Assembly: GCF_030398335.1 (NCBI RefSeq)
Contig: NZ_JAOAOP010000007.1
Span: forward strand, 43,247 to 107,246
DNA length: 64,000 nt
Direction of reading: 5' to 3'
Source of the DNA: Aquibium sp. A9E412
GTDB taxonomy: Bacteria > Pseudomonadota > Alphaproteobacteria > Rhizobiales > Rhizobiaceae
The notes below the pieces were generated by a model. It had not been told where the DNA came from, did not search any database, and saw only the letters and a program-made list of their open reading frames with translations. Positions 33,367-41,766 of the stretch are shown piece by piece. The translations under genes and the position numbers were made by a program. Numbering within the stretch: the first letter of the stretch is position 1; every line of letters starts with the position of its first letter.

Positions 33367-35733
33367 ATGAAGATCACCGTCATTGGCGGCGGCCCGGGTG
33401 GGCTGTATCTCGCGCTTCTGACCAAGAAGGCCAGGCCCGACTGGACCGTCGAGGTGTTCGAGCAGAACGGACGCGACGACACCTTCGGGTTCGGCGTCGT
33501 CTTTTCCGACGAGACGCTGGACGAGTTCCTCAGCCGCGACAGGCCCGTCTTCGAGGCGATGGGGCAAGAACTCGCCTACTGGCAGGACATCGCCATCCAC
33601 TTCAAAGGCGAGGAGATCCGCGTCGGCGGCAACGGCTTCTGCGGCGTCTCGCGCCAGCGGCTGCTCAACATCCTGCAGACGCGCTGCGCGGAGCTCGGCG
33701 TCGCCCTCACCTTCGGCGCGACGATCGATCCCGACGCGCTGCACGCGCGCTTCGCCGACAGCGACGTGATCGTCGCCAGCGACGGCATCAACTCGCGCAT
33801 CCGCGAGGCGAACCACGACGGCTTCCTTCCCCGGACGGAGCTCAAGCAGAACCGGTTCTGCTGGATGGGCTCCACCCGGCCCATGGATGCCTTCAACTAC
33901 TTCTTTCGCGAGACCGAGCACGGCATCATCTGCGCCCACTGCTACCAGTACCAGCCCGACCGCTCGACCTGGGTGTTCGAGATGGACGAGGCGTGCTGGC
34001 AGGGGCACGGCTTCTGCGAACACGACGAGGAGGATTCCAGGCGGCGGCTGGAGGCGATCTTCGCGGACGAGCTGGAGGGCCATCCGCTGCTGCTCAACCG
34101 GTCCTTCTGGCGCCGCTTCCCCCGCGTCTTCTGCGAGAAGTGGTGGACCGGCAATGTCGTCATCCTCGGCGACGCCAAGGCGTCGGCGCATTTCTCGATC
34201 GGCTCGGGCACAAAGCTCGCCATGGAGTGCGCCATAGCGCTTTCCGACGCGCTGGTGGCGCATGGCGAGGACAGCGTCGAGAAGGCTTTCCAGGCCTACG
34301 ACGCGGCCCGGCGCACGCCGTGCCAGGTCACTCAGCACAACGCGGACGTGTCGCTCGCCTGGTTCGAGCACATGGACCGCTCCTGGGATCTCGATCCGCT
34401 GCAGTTCGCCATGGTGGTGATGTGCCGTGCCAAGTCGGTCACCTACGACAATCTGCTTCTGCGCGACCCCGCCTTCGTGCGGCGCGTCGACGACGCCTGG
34501 TACGAGCGGCACCTGCGCGAGACGGGCGAGGACCTGCGCGAGAGCCGGCCGACGCCGATGTTCAGCCGGTTCCGGCTGCGCGGCATGGAGCTGGCGAACC
34601 GCCTGGTGATGAGCCCGATGGCGCAGTACAGCGCCGATCCCGACGGCAACCCGACCGAATGGCACAAGGTGCACTACGGCTCCCACGCGATGGGCGGCAT
34701 GGGGCTGATCTTCACCGAGATGACGTGCCCGTCCGCCGACGCCCGGATCACCGAGGGCTGCACCGGCCTGTGGACCGACGAGCACGAGCGGCGGTGGAAG
34801 GCGATCGTCGACTTCGTGCACGCGCATTCGGGCGCCCGCTTCTGCATGCAGCTCGGCCATGCCGGCCGCAAGGGCTCGACCCAGCTCGGCTGGGAGAGAC
34901 CGGACGTTCCGATCGCCCGGCCTGAGCGCAACTGGCCGCTCGTCTCGGCCTCGCCGATCGCCTATGTCGAGGGCGTCAACGCCATCCCCGCGGCGCTCGA
35001 CCGGCAGGGGATGGACCGCATCCGCGACGATTTCGTCGCCGCCACCCGGCGGGCGGCGCGCGCCGGCTTCGACATGCTCGAGCTGCACTGCGCGCACGGC
35101 TACCTCCTGGCCTCGTTCCTCTCGCCGCTCACCAACACGCGCGACGACGGCTACGGCGGCTCGGTGGAGAACCGCGTCCGCTTTCCCCTCGAGGTGTTTT
35201 CGGCCATGCGCGAGGCGTGGCCGTCCGAGCGCCCGATGTCGGTGCGCCTGTCGGGCACCGACTGGAAGGAAGGCGGGCTGAGCGAGGACGACCTTTTGGC
35301 CATCGCCCGCGCCTTCCACGCGGCCGGATGCGACCTGATCGACGTGTCGGCGGGGCAGACGGTGGCGGACCAGGCGCCGGTCTACGGCCGGATGTTCCAG
35401 ACCCACCTGGCCGAAGCGATCCGCAACGTGCCGAAGATCGCCACCATGGCGGTCGGCGCGATCACCGAGCCGGCCCAGATCAACACGATCCTGCACACGC
35501 GGCGCGCCGATCTGGTGGCGCTCGGCCGGCCGCATCTCTGGAACCCGTTCTTCGGTCATCAGGCGGCGGCCTGGTACGGCGCGCGCAACGAGGCGATGTG
35601 GCCGAAACAGTACCTGTCCGGCGCCATGCAGGCCTTTCGCGAGCAGGAGAAGAGCCGCGAGCGGCTGCTCGAGCTGCAGACCAAGGCCGCGCCGGGCCGC
35701 CACAACCTCGTCGAACAGACGCAGGCAGGCTGA
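33367..35733 (+). CDS. Aryl-CoA monooxygenase/Old Yellow Enzyme fusion (salicylyl-CoA 5-hydroxylase or 2-aminobenzoyl-CoA monooxygenase/reductase type)
   Basis: A 788-residue two-domain flavoenzyme. Residues 1-395 are a class A FAD monooxygenase (VIGGGPGGLYLALLTKKARP, and GDAKASAHFSIGSGTK). Residues about 400-775 are an Old Yellow Enzyme FMN reductase (ANRLVMSPMAQYSA, HGYLLASFLSPLTN and YGGSVENRVRFPLEV). This fusion is known from salicylyl-CoA 5-hydroxylases and 2-aminobenzoyl-CoA monooxygenase/reductases, where an aryl-CoA ring is hydroxylated and sometimes reduced. ATG 33367 has GAGGGA upstream. The CoA ligase 13 bp downstream would supply the thioester. The two substrates cannot be distinguished here. 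Confidence 0.88.
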   Translation: MKITVIGGGPGGLYLALLTKKARPDWTVEVFEQNGRDDTFGFGVVFSDETLDEFLSRDRPVFEAMGQELAYWQDIAIHFKGEEIRVGGNGFCGVSRQRLLNILQTRCAELGVALTFGATIDPDALHARFADSDVIVASDGINSRIREANHDGFLPRTELKQNRFCWMGSTRPMDAFNYFFRETEHGIICAHCYQYQPDRSTWVFEMDEACWQGHGFCEHDEEDSRRRLEAIFADELEGHPLLLNRSFWRRFPRVFCEKWWTGNVVILGDAKASAHFSIGSGTKLAMECAIALSDALVAHGEDSVEKAFQAYDAARRTPCQVTQHNADVSLAWFEHMDRSWDLDPLQFAMVVMCRAKSVTYDNLLLRDPAFVRRVDDAWYERHLRETGEDLRESRPTPMFSRFRLRGMELANRLVMSPMAQYSADPDGNPTEWHKVHYGSHAMGGMGLIFTEMTCPSADARITEGCTGLWTDEHERRWKAIVDFVHAHSGARFCMQLGHAGRKGSTQLGWERPDVPIARPERNWPLVSASPIAYVEGVNAIPAALDRQGMDRIRDDFVAATRRAARAGFDMLELHCAHGYLLASFLSPLTNTRDDGYGGSVENRVRFPLEVFSAMREAWPSERPMSVRLSGTDWKEGGLSEDDLLAIARAFHAAGCDLIDVSAGQTVADQAPVYGRMFQTHLAEAIRNVPKIATMAVGAITEPAQINTILHTRRADLVALGRPHLWNPFFGHQAAAWYGARNEAMWPKQYLSGAMQAFREQEKSRERLLELQTKAAPGRHNLVEQTQAG

Positions 35734-35746
35734 GGAGGACGCCGCG

Positions 35747-37303
35747 ATGCCGACGACCGAACTTGGCACCCTGCCCGCATGGCTCGCGCTTCATCGGCGC
35801 GAGCGCGCCGACGCCATCGCCCTGTGCGGCGACGGCGAAGCGGTGAGCTACCGGCAACTGGCCGACGACACGCAGCGGCTGGCGGCCGGCCTGGCGCGGG
35901 CGGGCATCGGCAAGGGCGACGTCGTTGCCGCCCAGCTCGCCAACACGCGGGCCTTCGTCACCGCCTTCCTCGCCAGCGCGACGCTCGGCGCGGTGTTCCA
36001 GACGCTGCACATGCCCTACCGGCAGAAGGAGCTGCGCTATCTGCTCGAGCACTCCGGCGCCAGGGCCGTCTTCGCGGTCTCGACCGGCGCGGCAGACGCC
36101 CCGGTGCACGAGATGCTGCGCCTGCGCGACGCGCTGGCGAGCCTCGACACGGTGATCGCCGTCGGCGCTCCCGTCGCCGGCGCGACCTCCTATGACGCGT
36201 TGTTCGACACCCCGCCGGAAACCCGGTTCCCGGCGGCCGATCCGCAGACGACCTATCTGCTTCTCTACACCTCCGGCACGACGGCGGAGCCGAAGGGCGT
36301 TCCCCACAGCGCCGAGGCGTTCCTCGGCAATGCCCACCGTTCGGCGGCCGAGCTGGGCATCACGGCGGACTCGCGCATCCTGTCTCTCGCCGCCTTCTCC
36401 CATCTCTACGGCCTGTTCACCATTCATCTCGCGCTCGCCGCGGGAGCCACGATCTGCCTGCTTCCGGCCTATCGGCCGCCCGCCCTGCCCGACGATCTGG
36501 CGCGCCTGCGCCCCACCCATGTCTTCGCCGCGCCGGCCCACTTCGCGCCCGTCGTCGCCGACGGCGGCCTCACGGCCGCGCACACGCGGACGATCGAGGT
36601 GGCCTGCCTTTCGGGAACGACGGTGCCGCCGTCGCTCGCCCGCGCGCTCGACGGCTTGCTCGAGAACGGCGTCGTCATCCAGCTCTGGGGCATGAGCGAG
36701 TTGCAGGCCGGCACCTTCGGCAGACCGGACGACCCGCTCGACACGCGGCTCGCCACGGCCGGGCGCGCCTCGCCCCGGACGGAGCTGCGCGTCGTCACCG
36801 ATGCGGCGGAGCCGGTCGCGCCCGGCGCGGAGGGGCAACTCGAGGTCCGCGGACCCTCGGTCTTTGCCGGCTATCTGGGAAACCGCGAGGCGAGCGAGGC
36901 GTCCTTCCGCTCCGACGGCTGGTTTCGCACCGGCGATCTGGCGCGGATCAGCGCCGAGGGTTTCCTGACGCTGACCGGCCGGACCAAGGAGATCATCAAC
37001 CGCGGGGGCGTGAAGTACAATCCGATCGAGGTCGAGCTGGTCGCCCTCGGCCATCCCGCGGTCCTGCAATGTGCGGTCGTGCCCTATCCCGATCCGGTTC
37101 TCGGCGAGCGCGCGTGCCTGTGCGTGGAGGCCCGGCCGGACGCCGCGATCGGCCTGGACGAGGTGTGCGCGATGCTCGAGGAGCGCGGCATCGCCAAGTT
37201 CAAATGGCCGGAACGGCTGGAGATCTTCGAGCAGCTGCCGCTGACGCCGACCCGCAAGGTGATGCGCGGGGCGCTCGCCGAGATGCTGAAAGCCAGAAGC
37301 TGA
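35747..37303 (+). CDS. AMP-forming aryl/acyl-CoA ligase
   Basis: A 518-residue ANL-family adenylating enzyme. The AMP/phosphate loop is YTSGTTAEPKGVPH (near residue 178), and an unusual LWGMSELQAGTF replaces the common YGxTE region. The hinge is GWFRTGDLARIS, and the C-terminal catalytic Lys lies in LTPTRKVMRG. It makes an acyl-adenylate and then the CoA thioester, presumably salicyloyl- or 2-aminobenzoyl-CoA for the neighbouring monooxygenase (inference). It shares an operon with it and with the AhpD-like gene. Confidence 0.9.
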   Translation: MPTTELGTLPAWLALHRRERADAIALCGDGEAVSYRQLADDTQRLAAGLARAGIGKGDVVAAQLANTRAFVTAFLASATLGAVFQTLHMPYRQKELRYLLEHSGARAVFAVSTGAADAPVHEMLRLRDALASLDTVIAVGAPVAGATSYDALFDTPPETRFPAADPQTTYLLLYTSGTTAEPKGVPHSAEAFLGNAHRSAAELGITADSRILSLAAFSHLYGLFTIHLALAAGATICLLPAYRPPALPDDLARLRPTHVFAAPAHFAPVVADGGLTAAHTRTIEVACLSGTTVPPSLARALDGLLENGVVIQLWGMSELQAGTFGRPDDPLDTRLATAGRASPRTELRVVTDAAEPVAPGAEGQLEVRGPSVFAGYLGNREASEASFRSDGWFRTGDLARISAEGFLTLTGRTKEIINRGGVKYNPIEVELVALGHPAVLQCAVVPYPDPVLGERACLCVEARPDAAIGLDEVCAMLEERGIAKFKWPERLEIFEQLPLTPTRKVMRGALAEMLKARS

Positions 37304-37323
37304 ACCCAGAAAGAGGATATTGC

Positions 37324-37884
37324 ATGCAGTACGAACTCTTCGCGCCCGAAGGGGCTCCCGGCGATGCCGGCGAACGTCTCGCCGCCGTTCGGGAGAAGAT
37401 GGGCGGCCTCCTGCCCAATCTCTACCGGCAGATGGCCGGGGCACCGATCGTCCTGGAAGCCTATCTGACGTTGAGCGACATCCTCTCCCGGTCGTCCTTC
37501 AGCCCGGCCGAGCAGCAGCTCATCCTGCTGACCGCCAGCGCCCGGAACGGCTGCCGCTATTGCGTGGCGGCGCATTCGTCCGGCGGACGCATGGCCAAGC
37601 TCGACAAGCAGGCGATCGCGGCGGTGCGCGACGGCGCTCCGGCCGACGACGCGCGTCTCGAGGCGCTGCGCCGCTTCACCGAACGCGTGCTGGAGGTGCG
37701 CGGCAAGGTCGGCAAGGCCGATCTCGACGCCTTCACCGGCGCCGGCTTCACCCGCGAGCAGGCCGCCGAGCTGCTGGTCGGCGTCGCCATGAAGTCGCTG
37801 TCCAATTACTTCTCGCGCCTCGCCGATACCCCCGTGGACGACTTCCTCGCGCGGGTGGAGTGGGCCGGCAACGAGCACGTCTGA
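37324..37884 (+). CDS. Carboxymuconolactone decarboxylase / AhpD-like protein
   Basis: A 186-residue alpha-helical protein of the CMD/AhpD superfamily with the redox-type CxxC-H motif (ARNGCRYCVAAHSS, near residues 74-87). This suggests an alkylhydroperoxidase-like activity rather than lactone decarboxylation. ATG 37324 follows AGAGG. It is third in the aryl-CoA operon and could protect against peroxide from uncoupled flavin turnover, or act on a ring product; neither is shown. Confidence 0.85.
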   Translation: MQYELFAPEGAPGDAGERLAAVREKMGGLLPNLYRQMAGAPIVLEAYLTLSDILSRSSFSPAEQQLILLTASARNGCRYCVAAHSSGGRMAKLDKQAIAAVRDGAPADDARLEALRRFTERVLEVRGKVGKADLDAFTGAGFTREQAAELLVGVAMKSLSNYFSRLADTPVDDFLARVEWAGNEHV

Positions 37885-37913
37885 CCCGCAACAACCATTT
37901 TGGGAGGAATGGC

Positions 37914-39056
37914 ATGACAACGAAAACCGGAATCGCCGCGCTTGTGGCCCTGTCCCTCGGCGTGATCGGCGCCCAGGCGGAGCCGTTGAAGATCGGCCTG
38001 ATAACCACCCTGTCGGGCGGCGGGGCCGGCCTCGGCATCGGCGCCCGCGACGGCTTCATGCTGGCCATCGAGCAGTCGGCCAACAAGGACGTCGAGGTGG
38101 TCATCGAGGACGATGCCATGAAGCCGGAGCTGGCGGTGCAGATCGCCGACAAGATGATCCAGAGCGACAAGGTCGACATCCTGACCGGCATCATCTGGTC
38201 CAACCTGGCCATGGCCGTGGTGCCGGCCGCGGTCAACCAGGGCCTGTTCTACGTCTCGCTCAATGCCGGCCCGTCCGCGCTCGCCGGCGCGCAATGCCAC
38301 GAGAACTACTTCAACGCCGCCTGGCAGAACGACAACCTGCACGAGGCCATGGGCTCGTACGCCAACACCGCCGGCTACGAGAAGGTGTTCATCATGGCGC
38401 CGAACTATCCCGCCGGCTCCGATGCGCTGACGGGCTTCAAGCGCTTCTACGAAGGCGAGCTCGCGGGCGAGCTCTACACCAAGCTCGGGCAGGGCGACTA
38501 CGCGTCGGAGATCGCCCAGATCCGCGCTTCGGGGGCCGATGCCGTCTACTACTTCCTGCCGGGCGGCATGGGCATCTCGTTCATGAAGCAGTACGCCCAG
38601 TCCAATGTCGGGCTGCCGATCATGGCGCCCGGCTTCGCGCTCGATCAGGACGTTCTGGCCGCGGTCGGCGAGTCCGCGCTCGGCATCTACAACACCGCCC
38701 AGTGGTCGCCCGACCTCGACAACGAGGCGAACCGGGCCTTCGTCGAGAGCTTCAAGGAAAAGTACGGGCGCCTGCCCTCGATCTTCGCGAGCCAGGGCTA
38801 CGACACGGCCAATTTGATCCTCTCGGCCGCCGCCGAGGCCTCCGTCGACGATGCCGACGCCTTCCGCGCCGCGCTCAGGGAAGCCGACTTCGCATCGACG
38901 CGCGGCGCCTTCCGCTTCGGCCCGAACAACCATCCGATCCAGGACATCCATGTCCGCCAGGTGGTCAAGGCCGAGGACGGCACGCTGACGAACGCGGTGG
39001 TGGGCACGGCGTTCGAAGACCACCAGGACGCCTACGCCAAGGACTGCGACCTTTAA
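37914..39056 (+). CDS. LivK-like ABC substrate-binding protein
   Basis: A 380-residue periplasmic binding protein of the branched-chain-amino-acid type (periplasmic-binding-protein type 1 fold). A signal peptide covers residues 1-22. The chain then runs LKIGLITTLSGGGAGLGIGA, DGFMLAIEQSANKDVEV and VFIMAPNYPAGSDALTGF. Members near aromatic-acid genes often bind benzoate-like ligands. GGGAGGAA precedes the ATG at 37914. No permease or ATPase partner lies in the window, so it is an orphan receptor here. Confidence 0.9.
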   Translation: MTTKTGIAALVALSLGVIGAQAEPLKIGLITTLSGGGAGLGIGARDGFMLAIEQSANKDVEVVIEDDAMKPELAVQIADKMIQSDKVDILTGIIWSNLAMAVVPAAVNQGLFYVSLNAGPSALAGAQCHENYFNAAWQNDNLHEAMGSYANTAGYEKVFIMAPNYPAGSDALTGFKRFYEGELAGELYTKLGQGDYASEIAQIRASGADAVYYFLPGGMGISFMKQYAQSNVGLPIMAPGFALDQDVLAAVGESALGIYNTAQWSPDLDNEANRAFVESFKEKYGRLPSIFASQGYDTANLILSAAAEASVDDADAFRAALREADFASTRGAFRFGPNNHPIQDIHVRQVVKAEDGTLTNAVVGTAFEDHQDAYAKDCDL

Positions 39057-39078
39057 CAGGCTGTTGAAGAAGTCCCGG

Positions 39079-39136
39079 CCGGAGCGGCGACCGGTTCGCC
39101 GCCCGCAAACGCGTTTCAACGATGCGTCGGTGCCGC
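39079..39136 (-). repeat. Dispersed intergenic repeat, copy 4 (inverted, diverged)
   Basis: On the minus strand it reads TTGAAACGCGTTTGCGG then GGCGAACCGGT, the repeat core, in the gap between convergent genes. It is too diverged to place the ends exactly. Confidence 0.45.
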
Positions 39137-39202
39137 TCCGCAAGTCGCCGGAAGGCAGGGCGGCTCCGCTCGCACCGCCGGCCGCCCGGCCGGTCCGGAC
39201 CG

Positions 39203-40513
39203 CTACAGCGGCAGGTCGAGGGTGAAGGTCGAGCCGACGCCGTGCCGGCTTTCGAAGGAGATCTCGCCGCCCAGCATGCGGGCGAGCCGGCGCGACAGGT
39301 GCAGCCCGATGCCCACGCCGTCCGCCCTGGCCGCCGTGCTGGCGCGAAAATAGGGCTGGAACACGCTGTCCTTCTCCGCCTCCGGAATGCCGACGCCGCG
39401 GTCGATGACGGCGATCAAGAGCCGGCCGCCGCGCGCCCGGGCGCGGAGCGTCACCGGCTCGGTCCTCGGCGAATGGGCGAGCGCGTTGGCCAGCAGATTG
39501 CCGAGGATCTGCTGCAGCAGCAGCGGATCGGCGGTGAAGCGGGCCGGCACCGCGTCGCCGATGTCGATGGCGACGGTGCGGCCCGGCCATGCCTCGAGCT
39601 GGCGCTGGCGCGCCGCCTCGAGCTCGGCCGCGATGGCGCAGTCGGCAAGGGCGATCTCGATGCGCCCGGCGTCCAGCTTCATGGAATCGAGCGTCGCCTG
39701 CATCAGCGCCGTCAGCCGGCCGACCGCGTCGCGCACGCGCCGTGCGCGCTCGGCGATCTCGGTGCGCGGCATCGCCTCGCCGCGGCGCTGGATACGCTGC
39801 ATCGAGGCGTCGATCACCGACAGCGGCGTGCGGAACTGGTGCGAGACCAGCGCCACGAAGCCGCGATAGGCCTCGCGGATCTCCTGCTCGCGCAGCAGCG
39901 ACATCTGCGCCCGCTGTTCGGCCTGCAATGCGGCCAGCATGCGCACCGACAGGAAGGCGCCGAGCGCCAGGACGACGATGCCCGCGGCGATCACCTGCAG
40001 GATCGCGCCGCGCTGCCGGTCGAGCTGCGCGCCGGTCTCGTCCCACTGCGCGACCATGGCGCCGTTGGCGGCCCGGCCGAGCTCGGTCGCCAGCCGCGCC
40101 AGCAGCTCGTGCAGCGCGCTGCCGCCGGTCGCGCCGGCCGAAAGGAACGCGCCTTCGCGCGCATAGACCTGCGCGGCGAGCGCGCGGATCGGCGCGTCAT
40201 GGCCGAGCGCGGCGAGATAGCGGCGCTGCGGGCCCGCCTCGAGCAGGTCGAGACGGCTGTACAGCACGTCGTAGCGCAGGCGCAGCGCCTCGGCGTCGGC
40301 CTCGCCCAGCCGCGCCCGGCCAAGCGTCGCGTCGAGCTGCCGGGCGGCGACCTGGGCCTGCGAGATCGCCCACAGCATGTTGTCGCCCGCCTGGTTGCGC
40401 AGCGCCGCCTCGGTGTCCGACAGGCGCCACAGCGCGAAGGCGAGCAGCCCGGTGAAGGCGAGGATGGCGGCGAGGCTGAAGGGATAGGCCAGCACGCCGC
40501 GCCGGCCGCTCAT
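39203..40513 (-). CDS. Membrane sensor histidine kinase
   Basis: A 436-residue HisKA/HATPase_c kinase. Membrane segments lie at about residues 8-30 and 171-192, enclosing a mostly helical periplasmic sensor region of about 140 residues. The phosphoacceptor is in VSHQFRTPL (His225). The N-box is NLLANALAHS, the G1 box is IDRGVGIPEAE, and the G2 box is GVGIGLHLSRR. The start overlaps the stop of the upstream molybdopterin-fold gene by ATGA, so the kinase is coupled to it. No regulator adjoins it directly; the nearest response regulator is at 45260. Confidence 0.92.
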   Translation of the reverse strand: MSGRRGVLAYPFSLAAILAFTGLLAFALWRLSDTEAALRNQAGDNMLWAISQAQVAARQLDATLGRARLGEADAEALRLRYDVLYSRLDLLEAGPQRRYLAALGHDAPIRALAAQVYAREGAFLSAGATGGSALHELLARLATELGRAANGAMVAQWDETGAQLDRQRGAILQVIAAGIVVLALGAFLSVRMLAALQAEQRAQMSLLREQEIREAYRGFVALVSHQFRTPLSVIDASMQRIQRRGEAMPRTEIAERARRVRDAVGRLTALMQATLDSMKLDAGRIEIALADCAIAAELEAARQRQLEAWPGRTVAIDIGDAVPARFTADPLLLQQILGNLLANALAHSPRTEPVTLRARARGGRLLIAVIDRGVGIPEAEKDSVFQPYFRASTAARADGVGIGLHLSRRLARMLGGEISFESRHGVGSTFTLDLPL

Positions 40514-41052
40514 CGGACCTCCAGCCGGTCGAGCTGCCACACCCAGCGGTAGTCGTAGCGCAGGTCCTGCAGCTCGGCGTGGTCGTCGCGCGGATAGACG
40601 ATCCACAGCGGCCCCTTGCCGCGCGGCTCCAGCCGCTCGCCGTCCATGTGGGTCGCCACCACCACGTCGAAGCGCATGAAATCCGTGATCGGGATGTCGA
40701 TCGCGTAGTCGTTGAGGGCGCTCGCCCGCACCGTCTCGCCCTGCGCGCCGAGCCGGTCGAGCAGGTCGCGCATGTAGAAGCCGTCGAAGCGGCGCACGCC
40801 GTCGGTCACCACCGTCGTCGTCTCCAGCCGCGCCGGCGGCAGGGCCTCCAGCATCGCCCGGTCGAACGCCGCCGCGCCCTCGCGGTTGGTGCGTTCGATG
40901 CGCCCGGCGACCTCGAGAACCACCGCCCCGTCCGGCTGGCGCAGATCCTCGCCGACGGCCGCGGCGGCGCTCGCCACCGCCAGCGCCAGAGCGAGCCCCG
41001 CCGCGCGGCCGGCCCGCGCGACAGGTGATGGACACCGGCGATCTCCGGTCAT
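40510..41052 (-). CDS. Exported molybdopterin-oxidoreductase-fold protein lacking the Mo-ligand cysteine
   Basis: A 180-residue secreted protein (signal about 1-34) resembling the small family annotated as molybdopterin-dependent oxidoreductase (SUOX-like Mo-binding fold). Supporting segments are VLEVAGRIERTNREGAAAFD, FDGFYMRDLLDRLGAQGETV and GPLWIVYPRDDHAELQD. The mature chain has no cysteine at all, so the usual Mo ligand is missing and enzymatic activity is unlikely. It is translationally coupled to the kinase gene. It probably serves as a periplasmic ligand- or redox-sensing partner of the kinase (inference). Confidence 0.75.
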   Translation of the reverse strand: MTGDRRCPSPVARAGRAAGLALALAVASAAAAVGEDLRQPDGAVVLEVAGRIERTNREGAAAFDRAMLEALPPARLETTTVVTDGVRRFDGFYMRDLLDRLGAQGETVRASALNDYAIDIPITDFMRFDVVVATHMDGERLEPRGKGPLWIVYPRDDHAELQDLRYDYRWVWQLDRLEVR

Positions 41053-41148
41053 GCCGTCGCCCCCTTACCGTTTTCCCGAGCGCCGTGTCGCGGCATGCGG
41101 CCTGCCCGTTGCTTCGAACGGGGCCGCCGGCGCGCGGCGCGTGCTAGC

Positions 41149-41177
41149 CCTTCTGTCGCAAAGACGACGACAGAAGG
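41149..41177 (+). promoter_or_regulatory. Hairpin covering the ribosome-binding site of the DUF3828-like gene
   Basis: A perfect 10-bp stem CCTTCTGTCG (41149-41158) / CGACAGAAGG (41168-41177) with a 9-base loop. The right arm contains the AGAAGG ribosome-binding site 11 bases before the ATG at 41189, so the transcript could hide it. It could alternatively be a DNA operator in the divergent promoter. Confidence 0.5.
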
Positions 41178-41188
41178 AAAGATGCGCG

Positions 41189-41722
41189 ATGACCGCTCGA
41201 CGAAACAGCATGCAAGGATGGCGCGGAGCCGGCATCGCCGCGCTGGCACTGGCGCTCGCGCTCACCGCCGCGGCCGGCGCGCAGGCGGGCGGCCGGGACG
41301 CCGGGCGTCCGCCCGCCGCCGGGTCCGGGCCGGGGACGACGCCGGCCACGGAGCAGGACGTGACGGCGGCGGCCGAGCGGCTGGTCGAGCGGCTCTACCG
41401 CGAGCATCTGGACGCGGTCGGCGGCGAGGGCGTCAGTCCGCTGCACCCCGGCCGCGCCGGCGACTTCTTCATCGCGCCGATCGCCGAGGCGATCGCCCGC
41501 GACGGGCTGCAGGCCGACCCGCTGTTCGACGCGCAGGACACCGACATCACGGAGCTGGCGATCGCGCTCGACGCCGAGCAGCCGATGCTGCGCGGCATGA
41601 TCACCGTCAACGCCGATTTCCGCAATTTCGGCGAGCCGCGGCGCGCCGTTCTGCGGCTGCGCTTGCGGGACGGCGAGCCGCGCATCATCCGCATCGAGCA
41701 CCCGGACTGGCACTTCGAGTAG
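41189..41722 (+). CDS. Secreted DUF3828-like protein
   Basis: A 177-residue exported protein. It has a signal peptide (GIAALALALALTAAAGAQA), a Gly/Pro-rich linker to about residue 50, then a compact domain with LVERLYREHLDAV, LQADPLFDAQDTDI and a closing RIIRIEHPDW. The DPLFDAQD pattern resembles the DUF3828 family (domain of unknown function). The function is unknown. It is divergent from the kinase operon, with the start region folded into a hairpin. Confidence 0.7.
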   Translation: MTARRNSMQGWRGAGIAALALALALTAAAGAQAGGRDAGRPPAAGSGPGTTPATEQDVTAAAERLVERLYREHLDAVGGEGVSPLHPGRAGDFFIAPIAEAIARDGLQADPLFDAQDTDITELAIALDAEQPMLRGMITVNADFRNFGEPRRAVLRLRLRDGEPRIIRIEHPDWHFE

Positions 41723-41732
41723 CCCGGGCGCC

Positions 41733-41758
41733 CCGGCGGCCGGCGCACCGGCCGCCGG
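41733..41758. terminator. Bidirectional terminator-like hairpin
   Basis: A perfect 11-bp GC stem (41733-41743 and 41748-41758) with a CGCA loop lies 11 bases after the DUF3828-like stop, between convergent genes. There is no clear T-run on either side. Confidence 0.55.
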
Positions 41759-41766
41759 ATGCCGCA

